From positions 1 to 64,000 of the forward strand of contig NZ_JAGGPU010000020.1 of assembly GCF_018613605.1 (NCBI RefSeq): a stretch of 64,000 nt of DNA. Direction: 5' to 3'. The notes beneath the pieces are model-generated. The model saw nothing but the letters and a program-made list of their open reading frames with translations. It did not search any database and was not told the origin of the DNA. Positions within the stretch are counted from its first letter, which is position 1; the number at the start of each line of letters is the position of its first letter. The DNA comes from Pedobacter sp. ISL-64. GTDB lineage: Bacteria; Bacteroidota; Bacteroidia; Sphingobacteriales; Sphingobacteriaceae. Shown one piece after another: positions 14,322 through 24,500 of the stretch. The position numbers and the translations under genes are program-made.

Positions 14322-15722
14322 TTATAATTGATTTAATTGATTATTTAGGCTGTCTTTTATTTTGGCTCTCAGTCCTGCGATGTTGTCCCAATACACTATC
14401 CTATACTTGAAGCCCCTGTTCGCAAACCCGTACTGTTTCAGGTATTCCAACTGCAGTAGTTTTTGTATGTAGTAATGTTGCTGTGTTTTGCTTACTCCCG
14501 TAGCTTCCCGTACCTCAAAACGGTTGAACTCGTACCCCCTGTTTTTTCCCGAAGCATCGGGATTTCCGCCTACGGCTCCAACTTTTTTATCTACAAAGTT
14601 TTTTAGCTTCTCAAAAAACTGCCTCAGACTACCGTCCAGTTCATCTACTTTCAATAAAATACTTTCAAACAATATTTCACAGGCGGTCTGCAGATCTTCT
14701 TTTTCTGTGATCAATCTGCCTTGTTTGTCCTGCTTTCGTTGGTATTGATTGAGTAAGGTAATCTGTTTCACGAAGCTTTGGTACAGCTCGTTCAACCGCC
14801 TTATTTTATGGGCTTCTTCGGGCAATTTGATTTTGTGGGCGTATGGGTTTATCACTTCATAAGGCTTTAATAATCGCATACAGTTCTGCAAAAACTCACT
14901 TACTTTTCTTTGGTCGCCTTTCTCTATCAGCCCTGCCGATATTTCATTCTGGTACTGGATGATTTTCTGTGTCTGTTCCCTGCTTTCATCAACTGCAATA
15001 AGGAATGAACGGCTTACATTGTCCTCATAGATTTCGCCTTTGGTGGTACAGCTCAAACTGGCTATCGGCCCCCTTACGGTTCTTTCTCCACCGCTTATTT
15101 TTCCGCTGGCATCTTTTATACTGGTACTCGTGATCAGTATTTCATTGCTCTGCAGTTCCCTTACCGCCAGCTGTGCATCTTCTTTCAGTCCGTCCAAATC
15201 CTCGAAGCATAATAGCTTGTTCACAAAAAAGTATTCGTCCTGGTTATAGAAACTGTTGTCAGTTACCCGTGTGTACCGTTTTACATCTTCATCGGGCATC
15301 AGGTGGCTGATAACTTTCAATAATCTTGTTTTTCCGCTTCCGCTACTGCCCTGTATCAGTCCGTGCAGCGTATCGGGCATCTTGTAACTGCTGGCAATAA
15401 CGAACAACAGAACACGGTTGGTTTCTTCGCCAATAATCCCAGCTTTGCCTATCAGTCCGTTTATGCTTTTGATTAGGTTTTCTTGCTTTAAAAACGCTAT
15501 GCACTTGGTCACTGTGGCCGCAGGCACCTGTATCTTACTTTCCTGTTTGCCCTTGGCCTGATGCATCTGCTTTTCTTTGTAATGTTCCAAAAGACTGGCC
15601 AGTTGCATCAAATCAGCTTCTACCACATCTTTATGCAGGCCCAGTTTTTCAGCTATCAGTTTACAGGCACTTTCTACCTGCTTATACTCGTAAAGGTCCA
15701 ATTTCAGGGTGATGCTGTTCAT
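14322..15722 (-). CDS. P-loop ATPase / replicative helicase-like protein
   Basis: 466 residues. Walker A is GSSGSGKT (125-132), Walker B LLCFEDLDG (E174, D175), and an arginine-rich segment GERTVRGP follows. The C-terminal ~70 residues (FEVREATGVSKTQQHYYIQKL...) look like a winged helix. The layout is that of AAA+ helicase or helicase-loader proteins of mobile elements. Its start overlaps the primase stop (ATGA, 15719-15722). With the primase it probably replicates the excised circle. The specific family is uncertain. Confidence 0.8.
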   Translation of the reverse strand: MNSITLKLDLYEYKQVESACKLIAEKLGLHKDVVEADLMQLASLLEHYKEKQMHQAKGKQESKIQVPAATVTKCIAFLKQENLIKSINGLIGKAGIIGEETNRVLLFVIASSYKMPDTLHGLIQGSSGSGKTRLLKVISHLMPDEDVKRYTRVTDNSFYNQDEYFFVNKLLCFEDLDGLKEDAQLAVRELQSNEILITSTSIKDASGKISGGERTVRGPIASLSCTTKGEIYEDNVSRSFLIAVDESREQTQKIIQYQNEISAGLIEKGDQRKVSEFLQNCMRLLKPYEVINPYAHKIKLPEEAHKIRRLNELYQSFVKQITLLNQYQRKQDKQGRLITEKEDLQTACEILFESILLKVDELDGSLRQFFEKLKNFVDKKVGAVGGNPDASGKNRGYEFNRFEVREATGVSKTQQHYYIQKLLQLEYLKQYGFANRGFKYRIVYWDNIAGLRAKIKDSLNNQLNQL

Positions 15723-17089
15723 TGGACTTGTATTTGAAGGGTGATTTTCAGGCTGTCCAGTTGCTCTATCCTAAAGCCCTTTATCTGATAGGTTGCTTCC
15801 TTGCCCTGGTATTTCAGGTTGTAGGGATTGTTGGTATTCAGTCCTGTGGGTTGTTGCTCTGCCCTTTCTTTTGTTGGCTGTTCAGTATGGATAGACATTT
15901 CAAGAGTTTCAGTTTTTTCTTTTTCAATTGATTTTTCATTTGAAAGAATAAAGTCACATTCCTTTCTGGTATCAATCAGATGGGTGAGTATTTCGCGGTT
16001 ATGCCCCTGCAGTAAACTGTTTACATCTTCATTCTGTGGTACAGCAACACTCGTGATTTTTAGGTTTGGATATTCAGCTTTCAACATTGGCGCATATTTG
16101 GCCACTGCTTTTTGCCCTGGCTCATCGCCGTTCAGAAAAAAGATGATTTCTTCCAGTTCTTTTAACGCTTTGATTGATTTTTGGTGCTCGTCAGTAAGTC
16201 CGTTCGTTCCGTACAATGCCAACAGGTTGTATCTGCTGGCTATTTCGGGCTGCTGTAAAAGGGTAACGCAATCAATAATACTTTCGGTCAGCAGTAATTT
16301 CCTGGTATTTGCTGGCGGGTAATTCGGGTACAGTCCCTGCCTGTCACGTAGGTAAAAGTGCCGTTGCTCTTTGTCTGCCAGGGTGCTTCTAAAGTAGAGT
16401 GATACGATTTCATTGGTTTTGTTTCTCATTGCAAACACAATGCACCATTTACCAAAAGGTTTATAGGCTACATCCCCAGTTCTTGCCTTCATTCCCAGGT
16501 CCAATAATATTCCATACTCCAAACATTCTTTTATCAATGCTTCGTCTTTCCTTGTACCGTGGTGGAACTGACCTGCATTGTAGCCCACATCCGTATTTCT
16601 GAAATCAATGCATCTCTTTTCCAGATATTCCTGGGCTGGCTTTGAGTTGTGCACCGCATTCTTGAAGTAGGTAAACATTCGCTCCAGGAACATTGCCCTT
16701 TCTACGGCCTCAGCCCCCGCCCTCTCCGGAAGAGAAGGAGCTGCTCCGCCAATGATTTTTTCACTGCTGTTTTTATTTTCTTTTTTGTGTTCAAGAATGC
16801 CAAGCATTTCTACCGCTTTCTGGATGGCCTCGTGTTTTGCGTCTTTAGGGCTGAGCTTGTCGAAGCCTTCTTTGTACAGGATAAAATCTATTACGTCAAC
16901 CGCCTTGCCGTTTATTTTGCAGTTACTGCTAAAGCAAAACGCTGTCTGCGTTTTGTAGTACAGTTGCAGGCTCGGGGTCTTGTCATCGTGGAACGGACAC
17001 CTTAAACGGTTCTGTTTATCTGCCTTTAACCCGTAATGCCTTACCAGTTCCGCTAGCGTGAGCCGCTGCCTTATTTCCGCTATTTCCAT
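15719..17089 (-). CDS. DnaG-like primase with CHC2 zinc finger and TOPRIM domain
   Basis: 456 residues. The N-terminal zinc finger has C31, H34, C52 and C57 (CPFHDDKTPSLQLYY ... FCFSSNC). The middle TOPRIM domain has E269 in LLLTESIIDC and D322 in FFLNGDEPG. The last ~90 residues are low in complexity and lysine/glutamate-rich. The protein should make RNA primers for element replication. First gene of the leftward operon and divergent from XRE. In copy 1 only its first ~10 codons survive. Confidence 0.92.
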   Translation of the reverse strand: MEIAEIRQRLTLAELVRHYGLKADKQNRLRCPFHDDKTPSLQLYYKTQTAFCFSSNCKINGKAVDVIDFILYKEGFDKLSPKDAKHEAIQKAVEMLGILEHKKENKNSSEKIIGGAAPSLPERAGAEAVERAMFLERMFTYFKNAVHNSKPAQEYLEKRCIDFRNTDVGYNAGQFHHGTRKDEALIKECLEYGILLDLGMKARTGDVAYKPFGKWCIVFAMRNKTNEIVSLYFRSTLADKEQRHFYLRDRQGLYPNYPPANTRKLLLTESIIDCVTLLQQPEIASRYNLLALYGTNGLTDEHQKSIKALKELEEIIFFLNGDEPGQKAVAKYAPMLKAEYPNLKITSVAVPQNEDVNSLLQGHNREILTHLIDTRKECDFILSNEKSIEKEKTETLEMSIHTEQPTKERAEQQPTGLNTNNPYNLKYQGKEATYQIKGFRIEQLDSLKITLQIQVQ

Positions 17090-17254
17090 CCTCCAAAAAA
17101 AAGTTTACAATTTTTAAATACACATTATCAGGTGCAAAGAAACATAATTGTATTTACAATGACAACACTTTGATATTTTAATAAACATTTTTATATGCAT
17201 ATATTTGGCAATAACACTACACAATAGGTTTATTGATACATAAAAAGGTGCATT
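17090..17254. promoter_or_regulatory. Divergent regulatory region with candidate XRE operator
   Basis: 165 bp between the primase and XRE starts. Contains the dyad ATTGTATTTACAAT (17147-17160, 6-bp arms, 2-nt centre) and a half-site TTTACAAT at 17104-17111. A phage-like repressor would bind such sites to switch off the replication/integration operon. Assignment as an XRE operator is by position and symmetry only. Confidence 0.5.
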
Positions 17255-17590
17255 ATGGATACTTTCGGTAAAAGATTAACGGAGTGCAGAAAGGCAAAGG
17301 ACCTTTCGCAAAAGGAACTTGCAGAGGCTTTCGTTACCTCGCATACCACCATCGGTAAATATGAACGTGACGAGATGGTGCCGTCAATCGATGTAGCCAA
17401 GAAACTGGCCAGGATTTTGGATACCACCGTAGGCTATCTTCTGGGTGAGAATGACCAGGCCAATCTGTTTAAGGACCCCGCTATGCTCAAACGCTTCCAG
17501 GATATTGCCGTACTACCAGAAAAAGAAAGGGAATGCCTCCTTACTACTGTAGACTACTTCATCAAATCAGCCAAGATAGGCGCCATGTAA
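17255..17590 (+). CDS. XRE-family transcriptional regulator, copy 2
   Basis: 111 residues, one residue different from the copy at 9168. The helix-turn-helix spans about 18-45 (DLSQKELAEAF ... TIGKYERDE). Upstream sequence to 17090 is shared with copy 1. Probable repressor of the leftward primase-ATPase-recombinase operon and of itself. Because copies 1 and 2 have almost the same protein and operators, a resident copy could repress a newcomer (immunity to superinfection); that is inference. Confidence 0.9.
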   Translation: MDTFGKRLTECRKAKDLSQKELAEAFVTSHTTIGKYERDEMVPSIDVAKKLARILDTTVGYLLGENDQANLFKDPAMLKRFQDIAVLPEKERECLLTTVDYFIKSAKIGAM

Positions 17591-17594
17591 ACCC

Positions 17595-17909
17595 ATGCAG
17601 GATAACAACGTACATATGGAGGTACTGGAGCAGCTGGCGGCAGGTGTTGACCCTGCAACGGGAGAGGTCTTCCCGCCCGATAGCCCTTACCAGCAGGCTC
17701 CCATAATCAGGGCGCTCTACTTTGCAATCTCCGAACTTAAAGTTTTAGCAGATAAGGGAAAACAGGGACAGCCATGGACGACCGAAGAAGACAGCCTTTT
17801 GTTAAAGGATTTTAACGAAGGCACCAAGATCTCCCAACTCGCTAAACTGCACGGACGCTCTTATGGCGCAATTAAAGCCAGGCTCATCAAACTCGAAATT
17901 ATACAATAA
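17595..17909 (+). CDS. Small Myb-like helix-turn-helix protein, copy 4
   Basis: 104 residues. The N-terminal half has AAGVDPATGEVFPPDSPYQQ; the C-terminal half is the Myb/SANT-like fold (GQPWTTEEDSLLLKDF ... GRSYGAIKARLIKL). The last residues differ from other copies (EIIQ instead of EMLEK), and the terminator-like stem is missing; cargo begins 26 bp later. The junction with the cargo therefore lies at the very end of this gene. Role unknown: DNA-binding partner of XRE, or an excisionase-like factor. Confidence 0.8.
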   Translation: MQDNNVHMEVLEQLAAGVDPATGEVFPPDSPYQQAPIIRALYFAISELKVLADKGKQGQPWTTEEDSLLLKDFNEGTKISQLAKLHGRSYGAIKARLIKLEIIQ

Positions 17910-17935
17910 GTAAGCGATTAAATACCAATCAGAAC

Positions 17936-18565
17936 ATGTATTATTCAATAGAAAACAGCACCGGCAAAGATGTTGGAAATGTATTCCCTCAAGCTAGTTG
18001 CCTAAACCAAGATCTAGCTCACAGTATCCAGTTCGATGAGTTCTCTAATTTTGACAGCGAGATATTGTTTAAGCTGGAGCCAAAGGCTAAACTTACAGAT
18101 GTGCTATCTCAAGCGGCGATTTCAGCCTATGGTTTTTTAGTCAACAATAAGGTAAGGCAAATCTTGGAAGGGTTCAACCTAATGGAGCATCGCTACTATA
18201 AATGCCTGGTTAAAGATCAAAAAGGAGTAGTACATGACTATTATTGGCTGCATTTAGTTGATGATAATACTAAAAAAATTGATTATTCAAATTCGATTTT
18301 CTACTGGACTAAAAGCACATTTAGGAAAGGGATTTTAGAGCTAAATTCATATGAAGACTATTTAAAACAAAAAAAAGATAATGGGTTACTCTGGGGAGTT
18401 TCATCTGAAAAATTAAAATTAAATACTCGGTTTGATACCACTTTAGATCTGGTAAGTAATTTACCGTTCGATAGCAATACATACATTTCTGCAGGCATTA
18501 GAGAAACAATCAACAAACTAGATATCACTGGTATTGAAATTAATGAGGCCCCAAACATATCATGA
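17936..18565 (+). CDS. Putative immunity protein (Imm11/DUF1629- or Imm43-like) for the AHH tip
   Basis: 209 residues. It begins MYYSIENSTGKDVGNVFPQA and ends NTYISAGIRETINKLDITGI followed by EINEA, a tail that resembles the closing helix-strand of Imm11/Imm43-type immunity proteins. It is convergent with the rhs gene (15 bp between stop codons), unlike the older cassettes where immunity follows the toxin on the same strand. It may be transcribed from the XRE promoter. It should protect against the AHH nuclease tip at 18581. Family call is moderate. Confidence 0.6.
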   Translation: MYYSIENSTGKDVGNVFPQASCLNQDLAHSIQFDEFSNFDSEILFKLEPKAKLTDVLSQAAISAYGFLVNNKVRQILEGFNLMEHRYYKCLVKDQKGVVHDYYWLHLVDDNTKKIDYSNSIFYWTKSTFRKGILELNSYEDYLKQKKDNGLLWGVSSEKLKLNTRFDTTLDLVSNLPFDSNTYISAGIRETINKLDITGIEINEAPNIS

Positions 18566-18573
18566 CTTGGGGC
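18548..18573. terminator. Bidirectional terminator between immunity gene and rhs
   Basis: GCCCCAA (18548-18554) and TTGGGGC (18567-18573) form a 7-bp stem with a 12-nt loop that includes the immunity gene stop codon. It is followed on the plus strand by TTCATAATTATTTT. Placed between convergent genes. Confidence 0.55.
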
Positions 18574-18580
18574 TTCATAA

Positions 18581-21500
18581 TTATTTTATTTTAATATCAT
18601 TGATCTTTTTCCCTCCATCAATAGATTCTTTTTTAATGATACTCTTCAATTCGCCAACCAGATCATTTAAAAACTCTTTTGCCTGTGCTGGTGTGTAATT
18701 CTTATTTGCTTTACTGAAATCATTTAATGCTTTTCTAATTTGCTTCGTATAATTTGGATGATTTGCATGTACTCCTCCATCAACAACAGCCTCGCCAGCC
18801 TTGGTATACTTTTTAAGCGCAATACCATTAACAGCAGTATTAAATTCAAATCCAGCATTTACAGCATCTTGAACAACCTTCTCCTCTTTCAATAACTGAA
18901 CAGGAATAATGTGATGTGCTTCTTCGCCAGCTTTTATTGCAGCACCCAAAGCTTTACGTAAAGCTGAATTATCTAATATTGCATCAGCAACTTTTGTTCC
19001 TTTACTAGCATGGTAAAGCCATTCAGCACTTTTTGCACCCCATTTTGCTGACTGCTTCAACAAACTTCCGCTCACAAAAGGAATAACTGCACCAGCTGCT
19101 GCAAGCCCCTTATCCCAGCTAGTTGCAGGAGAACCATCAAAGTTAATTGCATTGTTACCTCTTGTCATCCAAGTAGTTATTACAGTTGCATCATTTACAT
19201 CAGAGGCAGTAAAAACACCCGTAAAAAAATTTTTGTACGTTTTGTTCATCCCCTGAATTACCTGCATATGATCATAGTTGGATACCCCTCTCGGAACTAT
19301 CATCACTGCGGATTCCAATCCATCTCTATCTATTGCAGCTATCGGAGTGTTACTTGCGAATTGATACGGCGTAAGCTCTGGGTACTGCTTGGTAATCGGA
19401 TCCACACTCAGAAACTTCCCAATCCTCGGGTCATAAATCCGCATGCCGTAATCCTGCTGGTTGCCTGTGCCTTTTACCTCATTATCGTTCTCCTTACCGT
19501 TAAAGCCATAACGGTAGTTAGACGAATTGAAAGCTCGCCCTGGCATTTGCCCACCAAAAGCATAATAATCATTTCCGCTCACCGCAACAGGAAGAAACTC
19601 ATTACCGTTAAAATCGCGGTTATCGTTAATCACCGATAGCACATTGCCCAGGTGGTTGCTTAACTCAAAGAACTTTTTACCATAGGTACCCCATTGAGAA
19701 GTACCATCAGCAACAGCTAAGTTAATACTCGGCCGCCACATTCCCAAACGGCTGCTGCCATACAAAGTCTGTTCCTGCCAGTTGATGGTTCCGCCCTCAT
19801 TATCGTAAACCGCTAAATTGTTGCCCTGGGCATCGCGTACGTAATAGGTATTTAAAGTACTGGTGGTTTTACTTACCCGATTGCCTGATGGATCGTAAGT
19901 ATAGGCAATATTGTTACCACCTTTATCAATTGAGCGGATTTTTCCATAAACAGACCAATCGATATTGTTGACGCCACTTTGGTTATCGCCTATCATATTC
20001 CCGATCTGATCATAACGGTAGTTCTCCGCTATCTGTCCGGCAGCAAGATCAAAATCACCTGCACTTCCACCTACCGCATCAGCAACCTGCCTTAAGCGGT
20101 TAGTTGTTAAGCGACCGGTTTTGGTATCACGCTCGTATTTATAATCAAACGCATCCATTGTTATACCGCCCTGGTTGCTCCGTTGCAAAGCCAGGATGTT
20201 TCCATTCCCATCGTAAGTAAAATCTTCTTTATATTTATTACCCGCGCTACCCGAATTCCAGGTACCGCCTATGGCTTCGTGGTGCCTGAAGGTTTTGATT
20301 CTATTCAACTGGTCGTAACCATAACTGTAACCAACCGTTGCACCTCCATTAATGCCTGCAATGGCATAAGTACTGTTACTGATGTTCCCATTAAACAAAG
20401 GTTTTCCGGCAGCATCGTTATTATTGCCCTGGTAACCTTGCTCAAAAGCACCAGCGGCAGTTGAAATGGCTTTGTAATCGCCATTATAATAACCCAGGCT
20501 ATAAGCCAATGCATCTTTAGCTATTGCAGTACCATCGGCACCAATATCTTTGCTGGCATCGTTCAGGGTAGCTCCGTTAACCCCTTTTAGCCAGCCCTGT
20601 AAGGTATAGGCATAATCTACTCCTTGTACTTTTGCCGTGGCACGACCCAGTTCCATCCTGGCTAATGGGCCATGCAGGTAATATTGGTACGAAGCATCTA
20701 AACGTTTATAGTCGTTATCTAATTCACTGCCAAAACCATAGCTGGTCATGTTGGCCCGCGTACTGGTCCAGGCGGCAATTAAACGGTTCTCACTATCGTA
20801 ATCGTACTTATAGTAAAACTGGTCTTTCTCAGGTGTAGCTGTTCTGCTGTGCTGATAGGCCAATAGGTTTACCTTACCGCTAATCAGGTCGTACTCGTAA
20901 TCGAGGGTTTTTATGCCAAGGCCATTTATCTGCTGATACAACCTTTTCACATTTCCGCCCACATCGTAGCTGTAATAACTGGCGTTAATGGCTGCAGTAC
21001 TTCTATTATCGCGATAAATACTGGCCGATACCCTTTTGCGCAGGTTATCTTGCTCGAGGGTAATATTTACGCCCGCTGATCCTGGCGCTTTATCATCGTA
21101 AAAAGTTTGGGTAATCTGGCTATCTGCTCCTGTATTATTGTTCAGAATTTCGCGGTACCGAGAATCTTCCAGGTATGGTGTTGTTGGTTTTTTATCTCCT
21201 GTAAGATTTTTCTGGCCAACTTCAAAAATCCTGCCCAGCGCATCGTAATTGGTAAAGCTATAATCTGAAGTTGCTGCCTGTTTTGCATTTTGCGAAAACA
21301 CCAAACGGCTCAGGTAATCGTACCAGAAATTGCTTGCCCCACCATCTGGTGTTTCCTGTTGTAATACCTGGTTAGTGGCATTATATACATAACTGGTTTT
21401 AAGTACATGCCCAGGGTAAATACCGTTATATTGCGTTTCTTGGGTACTGTTATCGGCAAGGGTAGTTGGTCCGCCTGGTGCCGGTTGGTTAAAACGGAAC

Positions 21501-24500
21501 CTGGCTATCGCGTTTTCATCAATTGCTGCAAAACAGCCACTAGCTGCATTGGCCGCAATTTCACCGGCCGACATTAAACGGTCGTGGTAGGTCCTTAAAT
21601 ATTTAATATTGGCAAAATTATGGGGCATGGCAATCGGGTTGCTGGTAATGGCCCAGCCACAGCCCGCTGTAGGTGCTCCGGCAACAGGTGCATAACCTTT
21701 ACCGTTTACATAAATCTGCAGGGCACCCTGCGCCAGATTGGCGCCTTGCACCACAAGGTGTGTCCATGGGGCAAGCGGAAAAATATCGCTTACATCTGCG
21801 GTAACATGGTTGCTCAAAGTAATGCTTACATTATCTGCCGCAGTTTGGTTTAGGGTAAAAATATCAACATTTACCAGATTACCGTTTACGCAGGCCTGTA
21901 GCATATATTTCATATCAGGCGTGGTGCCTATAAACTGGCGGCTACCATCTAAAGCCGCATATAACCACATTTCTATGGCGTTGTTGCCAGTATTTTGTAA
22001 GATGCTGCTTAAGTTACTAAGCGCGGAGGCTTCAGTGGTTATTGGTCGTTCTGGTTCTCCACTGCAATCGGATGTTTTGAAGGCACGGTTACGCTTAACC
22101 AGCTCCATATCGTTGGGTTGCAAAAGTGTTACCCCTTCTGGTGGTACGGTGCGGATCAGGTTCCCGGCCAGATCATAATAGTAAAGCGTATAATGATAGG
22201 TCTGTTCTTTTGCAGTCAGCGTAACATTGGCCTTTGCAGCCGCGCAGGTACTGATGTAAGAATCTGCAAATTTCTGGCGTTCTTCGGCAATGTACACTTC
22301 GTATTCCCTGTTCCCCATTCCGTAAGAGAGTTCAATCAACGATTTTGCACAGGCATAAGGATCGTCGGCTATTGTGCCATAACCGGTTTCGTTACAGAGT
22401 AGTCCGCTACGGCCTTCAAAAGCATTATAGTCATCATAACTCAGGGTAAAACCGAACTTCTGGTTGATATAGTTGGTCACAATGGTTTGGTAATTGCTCC
22501 AGCTGGTATTAATGGTATTATAAAATGCAGCACGCATCTCGGTCATGGCTGCATCAAATTCACCTTTAGTAATGCAGCCTTTTGTTCCTTCCTGTAAAAA
22601 AACAGGGAGTTTGATGTCTTTTTTAAGGAGATGTTTACAGTTCTCACAGCCTTCCACCAATATTAAAAATTCGGGTAAGCTAAGGTTCATTACTGTACCA
22701 TACTGATCTTTAAGATTCTGATAAAATACGGCATTATCAGTTGATGTTCTTAAACTGGCCAGTTTATTACAGAGTAGATCAGTTGTTGACGAAATAAACT
22801 GCTCAGTGGCCTGCTGCAGTGGTTCGTAAGGGTATGGTGAATCGATAAGCCATGGATTAAGCAAGTCATCAAATGCGCCAATGTTTAAGGTAAAACGGAT
22901 CACATCACCAAAGGAACGGGCCTGATTACCATTTATGATTAAGGATGGCTGTCCATCTGCCAGTGTACTGGCTCCAAATGGGTGATTAACATCTGCTGCT
23001 TTACTGCTCAAAGCGATTAGGTTTGCCCTTAAAGTATTTCTATCAGACTCAGCTATGGAGCGCGCATCAAGTCCCTTTTTTAGGCGCTCTATCCATACAT
23101 CGGCCAGGTAATTACTTGCTGTTGCGACCTGGCTGCTTAAAGCAGCCTGTTGATCACTTTCGTATTGATAAGGATTTGTAGATGCCTGGGTAACTACCGG
23201 ATCGAAGCTGCTTTTCTTTGTAGCGTATATAGGTGGGCAGCTGGCAGCATCATCAAGTCCTGTAATTTCTACAATACCATCGAAATAATTGTCATCAGCA
23301 ACACAAGCACTTCCGTTATCAGTGTATGCTCTTGTTTGATAGATTAACGAGTTACTAGATTGACCAGCTACAATGGTTACATAACTAAACCAGTACTGAG
23401 GTGGCTGAGGAAAACTTCCATAAATATGATAAAACTGCAGTTTGATCGTAATATTACTCGTAGCTATTACTGGTTGATTATTGGAATTAACCAACGTAAA
23501 GATCAACTGGCGCTCCTCGTTGTAATAGTATTCGTTTCTACACATATAAACCGGAGGATTACTATATTGTTCGGTATATATGATATGGTTGCCACTTGTA
23601 ATGCCAAAGCTTTGACTTTCCTGAATATTTTGCACCTCCTGCCCATCAGTACTGGCAGAACGGGCTAAGGCCATTGTTTTAGATGCCTTACGCTCTTTTA
23701 AAAAGCGTTCTATTTTTCTGCGGTGGCTAATTACCGAACTGGTATCGGGTATATAATTTGCAACATATACGTTTCTAAAAATTTTATATTCGCCTGCCCT
23801 GATTTTAAGCGCGAAATAAGGTTTAAATGTATAGTTACCAAAACGTTTTCTAAAAGCACTTTTTTTGGCTTCAACGCCAGATTTTGCCTGTGCTTCAGCT
23901 ACAGTACTTACACTATAGATGACATGGCTCTGGTAATCGGCTACTACCTCTTGGTTCACTGTACGTGAGGCCTGTAACTGAATGGTTTCTTCGCATGGCT
24001 GTACCAGATTGGTGTTTACGTTATCAGCAACAGCACGCATCATTGATGATACTGGCACATCGCATGGATTACCGCCACCACCACCGCCTCCGCCACCGGG
24101 ATTAAGGTTTGTTATGCAAGTGCTTAGCCATACGTTGGTATAGGAGTAAGCGCTTCCATTTACATAAACATTCAGACACGGATAAAAATAGGTTGGTAAT
24201 GAGTCTCCATTTGGAGGACAATAAGCTGGAGGTTCATTATTTTGATCATAGCCCTCTATAACTGTGAAATAATAACGCTCAGGATAATAGGTCCGGTAAA
24301 ACTTATTAGGCCCGTTCAATTCATCAGCATAAATTTCGTAAGTTAAACCACAGCCAACGGGTATTGGCTCTTTACAGATAATTTCCCAAACACCGTTATA
24401 ACGGGTGGTACTGCTACCCAATATTACATCAATACAAGGTTTAAAGGTCATACTTACCGTATTTTGACTACAGTATCCCGCAGCATTTGGAGGGCTAGAA

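Larger units (their letters stand above)
11724..19415. mobile_element. RHS-tip integrative element, near-complete copy 2
   Basis: About 7.7 kb between the FLSVDP repeats at 11706 and 19398. Contents in order: structured end, recombinases 1 and 2, P-loop ATPase, primase, divergent XRE and Myb-like genes, putative immunity gene, and the AHH toxin tip fused in frame to the rhs body. The gene set (integration, replication, repressor) is that of an autonomous integrative element with a toxin tip as cargo. The outer limit within rhs is inferred from comparison of junctions, not seen as an empty site. Confidence 0.6.

Noticed and set aside
11724..17909. Element copy 2 as a conventional prophage or ICE
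   Set aside because: No capsid, tail, relaxase or mating-pair genes; only integration, replication and regulation functions are present.
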